From the NCBI RefSeq assembly GCF_001544695.2, contig NZ_FCOM02000016.1, positions 87,113-151,112 on the forward strand: 64,000 nt of DNA. Reading direction: 5' to 3'. Shown here piece after piece: positions 60,515 to 64,000 of the stretch. The DNA comes from Caballeronia arvi (GTDB taxonomy: Bacteria > Pseudomonadota > Gammaproteobacteria > Burkholderiales > Burkholderiaceae). The notes below the pieces were generated by a model that saw only the letters and a list, made by a program, of their open reading frames with translations, made no database searches and was not told the origin of the DNA. The translations under genes were made by a program, and so were the position numbers. Position 1 is the stretch's first letter. Each line of letters opens with the position of its first letter.

Positions 60515-61924
60515 TTACGTTGCGAGCGCCGAGCCGATGACTTCATTCGCGACCGCATCGACAGCCTGCTTCACGATGCCGACGATCTCGTCCGCTTCGG
60601 CGCGCGTCGTCACGAGCGGGGGCGCGAAGCCGAGGATATCGCCATGCGGCATGGCACGCGCGATCACGCCGCGCTCGAGCGCCGCCGCCGATACCTTCGG
60701 CCCGACCTTCAGCGCCGGATCGAAGGGCTTGCGCGCGTCCTTGTCGGCCATGAACTCGAGCGCCGCGAGCATGCCTGCGCCGCGCACTTCGCCGACGAGC
60801 GGATGCGCATCGAAGGCCGTGTGCAATTGCTGCTGCAAGTAGGCACCGACATCCGCGGCATTCTGCGTGAGATTCTCGCGTTCGAGGATATCCAGATTCG
60901 CGATAGCCGCGGCCGCGCAAATTGGATGTCCCGAGTACGTCCAGCCGTGGCCCATCGGGCCGAACTCCTTCGAGCCTTTCTCGATGACGTCCCACACCTT
61001 CTCGCCGACGATCACGCCCGACAGCGGCGCATACGCACTCGTCAGGCCCTTCGCGACGGTGATGAGATCCGGCTTGATGCCGAAGTGCTGCGCGCCCATC
61101 TTCGAGCCGAGACGTCCGAAGCCGCACACGACTTCATCGGAGATCAGCAGGATGTCGTGCTTGCGAAGCACTTCCTGAATCGCTTCCCAGTAACCTTGCG
61201 GCGGCGCGATGATGCCGCCCGTGCCCATCACGGGTTCTGCGATGAATGCGGCGATCGTGTCGGCGCCTTCTTTCGCGATCAGCTTCTCCAGCTCTTCCAC
61301 GCAATACGCGGTGAATTGCGTTTCGCTCATGCCGGCCGGCGCCTTGCGATACCAGTGCGGACACACCGTATGCTTCACGCGGTCGACGGGCAGATCGAAG
61401 TTCTGGTGAAAGCTCGGCAGACCCGTGAGGCTGCCCGTCAAGATGCCCGAGCCGTGATAGCCACGCTCGCGCGAAATGATCTTCTTTTTGTTCGGACGCC
61501 CAAGCACATTGTTGTAATACCAGACGATCTTGATCTGCGTTTCGTTCGCGTCCGACCCCGACATGCCGTAGTACACCTTCTTCATGCCTTCCGGCGACCA
61601 GTCGATGATGCGCGACGACAGTTCGATGATCGTATCGGTCGAATGGCCGACATACGTGTGGTAATACGCGAGCTTCTTCGCCTGCTCATAGATTGCGTCG
61701 GCCACTTCGGTGCGGCCATAGCCGATATTCACGCAATAGAGGCCCGCGAATGCATCGATATAACTTTTGCCCTGGTGATCTTCGATGCGAATGCCTTTCG
61801 CGCCCGTCACGATCTTGCCGGGCAATGCGCCGCTCGCATGATCTTGCGCGTGCGTGGACGGGTGCATGAAGTGCGCGCGGTCTTCGGCGAACAATTGGTC
61901 GAGCGATTGTTTTTGCTGGGTCAT
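60515..61924 (-). CDS. Class III aminotransferase (omega-amino acid or polyamine type)
   Basis: The 469-residue PLP enzyme has GSDANETQIKIVWYYNN near residue 120, the Asp-containing LLISDEVVCGFGRLG near residue 259, and the PLP Lys in ITVAKGLTSAYAPLSG near residue 287. It resembles SpuC/putrescine or beta-alanine:pyruvate aminotransferases. Its position 46 bases after gabD suggests conversion of an omega-amine to a semialdehyde that GabD oxidises, as in putrescine/GABA catabolism. The exact substrate is unproven. Confidence 0.9.
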   Translation of the reverse strand: MTQQKQSLDQLFAEDRAHFMHPSTHAQDHASGALPGKIVTGAKGIRIEDHQGKSYIDAFAGLYCVNIGYGRTEVADAIYEQAKKLAYYHTYVGHSTDTIIELSSRIIDWSPEGMKKVYYGMSGSDANETQIKIVWYYNNVLGRPNKKKIISRERGYHGSGILTGSLTGLPSFHQNFDLPVDRVKHTVCPHWYRKAPAGMSETQFTAYCVEELEKLIAKEGADTIAAFIAEPVMGTGGIIAPPQGYWEAIQEVLRKHDILLISDEVVCGFGRLGSKMGAQHFGIKPDLITVAKGLTSAYAPLSGVIVGEKVWDVIEKGSKEFGPMGHGWTYSGHPICAAAAIANLDILERENLTQNAADVGAYLQQQLHTAFDAHPLVGEVRGAGMLAALEFMADKDARKPFDPALKVGPKVSAAALERGVIARAMPHGDILGFAPPLVTTRAEADEIVGIVKQAVDAVANEVIGSALAT

Positions 61925-61970
61925 GTGCTTCTCCTTGATTCGATGATGCGTGTCTTTGAGGATAGTGCTT

Positions 61971-63449
61971 TCAGGCTGCGCTCGTGAGCGGCAGGCCGAG
62001 ATTGCCGAGGCAGAAGTATTTCGTTTCGACGAAGGGCTCGAAGCCTTCCGCGCCGCCTTCGCGGCCGAGGCCCGATGCCTTCATGCCGCCGAAAGGAATC
62101 GGTGCACCGGTGAACTTGACGCCGTTGACCGAGACCATTGCGAAATCGAGGCGGCGCACGAGCTGGAAAATCGTGTCGATGCGCGTCGCGCAGACGTACG
62201 CAGCGAGGCCGTATTCCGTGTCGTTAGCGCGCGTGACGGCTTCGTCGAGCGTATCGAACGGGGAAATCGCGGAGATCGGCGCGAAGTTCTCTTCGTCGTA
62301 GATGCGCATGCCCGGTTTGGCATCGGCGACGACGGTCGGTTCATAAAACCAGCCGCCGAGCGCATGCGGCTTGCCACCAGTGGTGATGCGCGCGCCTTGC
62401 GCTTTCGCATCGTCGACGCGTGCGACGGTCGAATCGAATGCGGCCTGATGCATCAACGGACCGACATCGACATTCGCTTCGAAAGCCGTTCCTACTTTCA
62501 ACGCCTTGACTGCTTCCGTATAGCGTTCGACGAATTGCTCATAGAGCGGACGCGCGACGAGAATGCGGTTTGCGGCGCAGCAATCCTGCCCTGACGTTTG
62601 AAACTTCGCGCCCACTGCGACGCGCACGGCCTGTTCCAGGTCTGCGTCTTCGGTAACGATGAAGGGTGCATTGCCGCCCAGTTCGAGCGCGAGCTTCTTG
62701 ATGCCCGATTGCGCCGCCGTTTGCGCAACGAGATTGCCGACGCGTGTCGAACCCGTGAAGCTGACGGCACGCACACGGGTATCGCTGACGAGGGTTTCCA
62801 TCGCCATTTGCGGCTCGCCGATCACGACGTTGAATACGCCCGGCGGGAAGCCTGCTTCTTCGGCGAGCTGTGCGAGCGCGATCGCCGAGAAAGGCGTTTC
62901 GTGCGCGGGCTTGACGACGACAGTGCAGCCCGCGGCGATGGCGGCTGCGGCCTTGCGGGTGATCATCGCGACGGGAAAATTCCAGGGCGTGATGAGTGCG
63001 GCGACGCCGACGGGTTCCATCACCGTGCCGAGATGCGCGCCGTCGATGTGCGTCGGGATCGTGCGGCCCGTGAGGCGCTTTGCTTCGTTTGCGAACCATT
63101 CGACGAAGCTCGCTGCGTAGGCGATTTCGCCTTTTGATTCGGCGAGCGGTTTGCCTTGTTCGAGCGACAGGATGCCTGCGAGGTCGGCCTGATGACGCAT
63201 GATCAGTTCATGCCAGCGGAGCAGCAGTGCGCTGCGCTTCTGTTGCGGCATCCAGCGCCAGGACTGGAATGCGCGATCGGCGGCATCGATGGAGCTTTTG
63301 ATTTGCTCCTTGTCGAGCATCGGGACATGGCCGATGACATTCTGATCGGCAGGATTCGTGACTGCGATCGATGCGGCGCTGTTGCTGTGGACCCAGCGGC
63401 CGTCGATATAGCAGAGCGATTTGAACAGGATGGGATGGCCTAGCAGCAT
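61971..63449 (-). CDS. gabD: NAD(P)-dependent succinate-semialdehyde dehydrogenase family enzyme
   Basis: The 492-residue aldehyde dehydrogenase has ITPWNFPVAMITRKAAAAIA near residue 149, the catalytic Glu in LALELGGNAPFIV near residue 260 and the catalytic Cys in FQTSGQDCCAANR near residue 294. The usual segment is AGQTC; here it reads SGQDC, a mild variant. It precedes the class III aminotransferase in one operon. GGAG lies 9 bases before ATG 63449. The GabD assignment fits length and context, but related semialdehydes are possible. Confidence 0.9.
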   Translation of the reverse strand: MLLGHPILFKSLCYIDGRWVHSNSAASIAVTNPADQNVIGHVPMLDKEQIKSSIDAADRAFQSWRWMPQQKRSALLLRWHELIMRHQADLAGILSLEQGKPLAESKGEIAYAASFVEWFANEAKRLTGRTIPTHIDGAHLGTVMEPVGVAALITPWNFPVAMITRKAAAAIAAGCTVVVKPAHETPFSAIALAQLAEEAGFPPGVFNVVIGEPQMAMETLVSDTRVRAVSFTGSTRVGNLVAQTAAQSGIKKLALELGGNAPFIVTEDADLEQAVRVAVGAKFQTSGQDCCAANRILVARPLYEQFVERYTEAVKALKVGTAFEANVDVGPLMHQAAFDSTVARVDDAKAQGARITTGGKPHALGGWFYEPTVVADAKPGMRIYDEENFAPISAISPFDTLDEAVTRANDTEYGLAAYVCATRIDTIFQLVRRLDFAMVSVNGVKFTGAPIPFGGMKASGLGREGGAEGFEPFVETKYFCLGNLGLPLTSAA

Positions 63450-64000
63450 GGGGTTGGCTCCGTTTCTGCCCTTGCGGGCCGTGGCGTTTCGTTTGATTCG
63501 ATGTGGTCTACTTTACGGTCTTCGTGGTTGAGAGTTTTTTGTTTATCGGTTACTGTGGTTGTTGTTTTTTCTGTTTGCTTTGCCGTTGCGTTGGTTTTTT
63601 CGGATTTCTATGGAATCCTGCTTTCGCGTCGGTCTGCTTGCTCTGCCCCTGTGCGGGGCGGGCAGTCACTTTCTTTGCTGCTGCAAAGAAAGTAACCAAA
63701 GAAAGCAGCTATCCCCAGCCTAAACACTTCATACCGGCCGCGGCACAGGCGATCGGCTGAATGGCCCCCAGAGTAGCGAGTGTCCTCGTAGGTCTGTTGC
63801 GGCGTGGACCGCGCACGGTCTGACAAGCTAGTACGCAAAGGACACTGGTTCAGCACAAAATAGCTTCGGCACAGCGCTACGCGCTGCCGCCGGGCATGCA
63901 AGGGAAACCAGCGAAGAAGAAGTGTGTATTAGCCTAGACCGCATCTGACAGGTAGTCGGAGAAGCAAAGGAAGAAAGCGGTTTAATGAGGGATCAGTTTC
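63450..64000. repeat. Gene-poor segment with hairpin, probable interspersed repeat
   Basis: These 551 bases hold no convincing gene. The left part is T-rich and contains the gabD promoter. At 63668-63693 a perfect 11-bp inverted repeat (ACTTTCTTTGC / GCAAAGAAAGT) has a 4-base loop, preceded by GCCCC-N5-GGGGC. From memory, similar TTTCTTTGCTGC-type blocks recur between genes in this family, but I cannot verify the copy number here. Frames at 63503 and 63608 have no ribosome site and unlikely composition. Confidence 0.5.

Noticed and set aside
63503..63901. Overlapping frames of 85 and 97 codons at the right end
   Set aside because: They cross a hairpin repeat on both strands, lack ribosome sites and have Cys/Phe- or Arg-rich unlikely sequences.
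1..64000. CRISPR arrays, prophage, insertion sequences, tRNA or rRNA genes
   Set aside because: No regularly spaced repeats, transposase or phage genes, or tRNA-like cloverleaf sequences were recognised by reading.

Overview
The window is high-GC DNA with the gene content and codon style of a Burkholderiaceae chromosome. The Paraburkholderia/Caballeronia/Burkholderia group is likely, judged from DUF4148 and DUF2783 proteins, a bpeT-llpE-bpeEF-oprC-type efflux locus, and hybrid cobalamin genes. I see no phage, insertion sequence, CRISPR array, rRNA or tRNA. Nearly every gene is intact and most are packed in operons with ATGA-type overlaps.

Layout. 1-12.7 kb: a truncated zinc metallopeptidase gene, a cyanide-insensitive-type cytochrome bd operon (cydA, cydB and an unlisted 45-codon DUF2474 partner), an ArsP-like permease, tRNA 2-selenouridine synthase, B12-dependent ethanolamine ammonia-lyase (eutBC) convergent with a sigma-54 activator, a DUF1328 peptide, an OpgC-like acyltransferase and a TerC-like membrane protein. 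12.7-33.1 kb: a large cobalamin (vitamin B12) region. It has a minus operon (cobL-cbiD-cobK-cobM), a plus operon (cobG-cobH-cobI-cobJ, with CbiG fused to CobJ), a minus operon (cobW-cobN-ChlI-like-VWA, the metal delivery and cobaltochelatase set), plus-strand cobE and cobO-cobB-DUF1289, the cobalt transporter cbtAB on the minus strand, and a histidine phosphatase. Three cobalamin riboswitches precede cobG, cobW and cbtB.

33-49 kb: two dimeric alpha-beta barrel proteins, an ornithine cyclodeaminase family enzyme, polyphosphate kinase 2, an RND multidrug efflux operon (llpE-bpeE-bpeF-oprC) with divergent LysR regulator, a GNAT acetyltransferase, two small proteins, and the B12-dependent ribonucleotide reductase nrdJ. 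49-64 kb: mobB, an aromatic-ring FAD monooxygenase with DUF2783 partner and IclR regulator, a DUF985 cupin, a solute-binding-like protein plus GNAT pair, isonitrile hydratase-like InhA divergent from a GlxA-type regulator, a GAF-GAF-GGDEF-EAL protein, an orphan pqqA peptide gene with its own terminator, and a gabD-aminotransferase operon. The last 550 bases hold no convincing gene but contain a hairpin-bearing sequence that resembles an interspersed repeat.

How it fits together. The cobalamin genes describe the late-cobalt (CobN/CobG) route with CbiD in place of CobF and a ChlI/ChlD-like pair in place of CobST. Two B12-dependent enzymes (EutBC, NrdJ) lie within about 20 kb of the cluster on either side. 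The most notable small items are the orphan pqqA, the DUF2474 subunit, LlpE lacking its catalytic serine, the split CbiG/CobE, and several unexplained repeat or hairpin structures. I found no clearly new multi-gene system.
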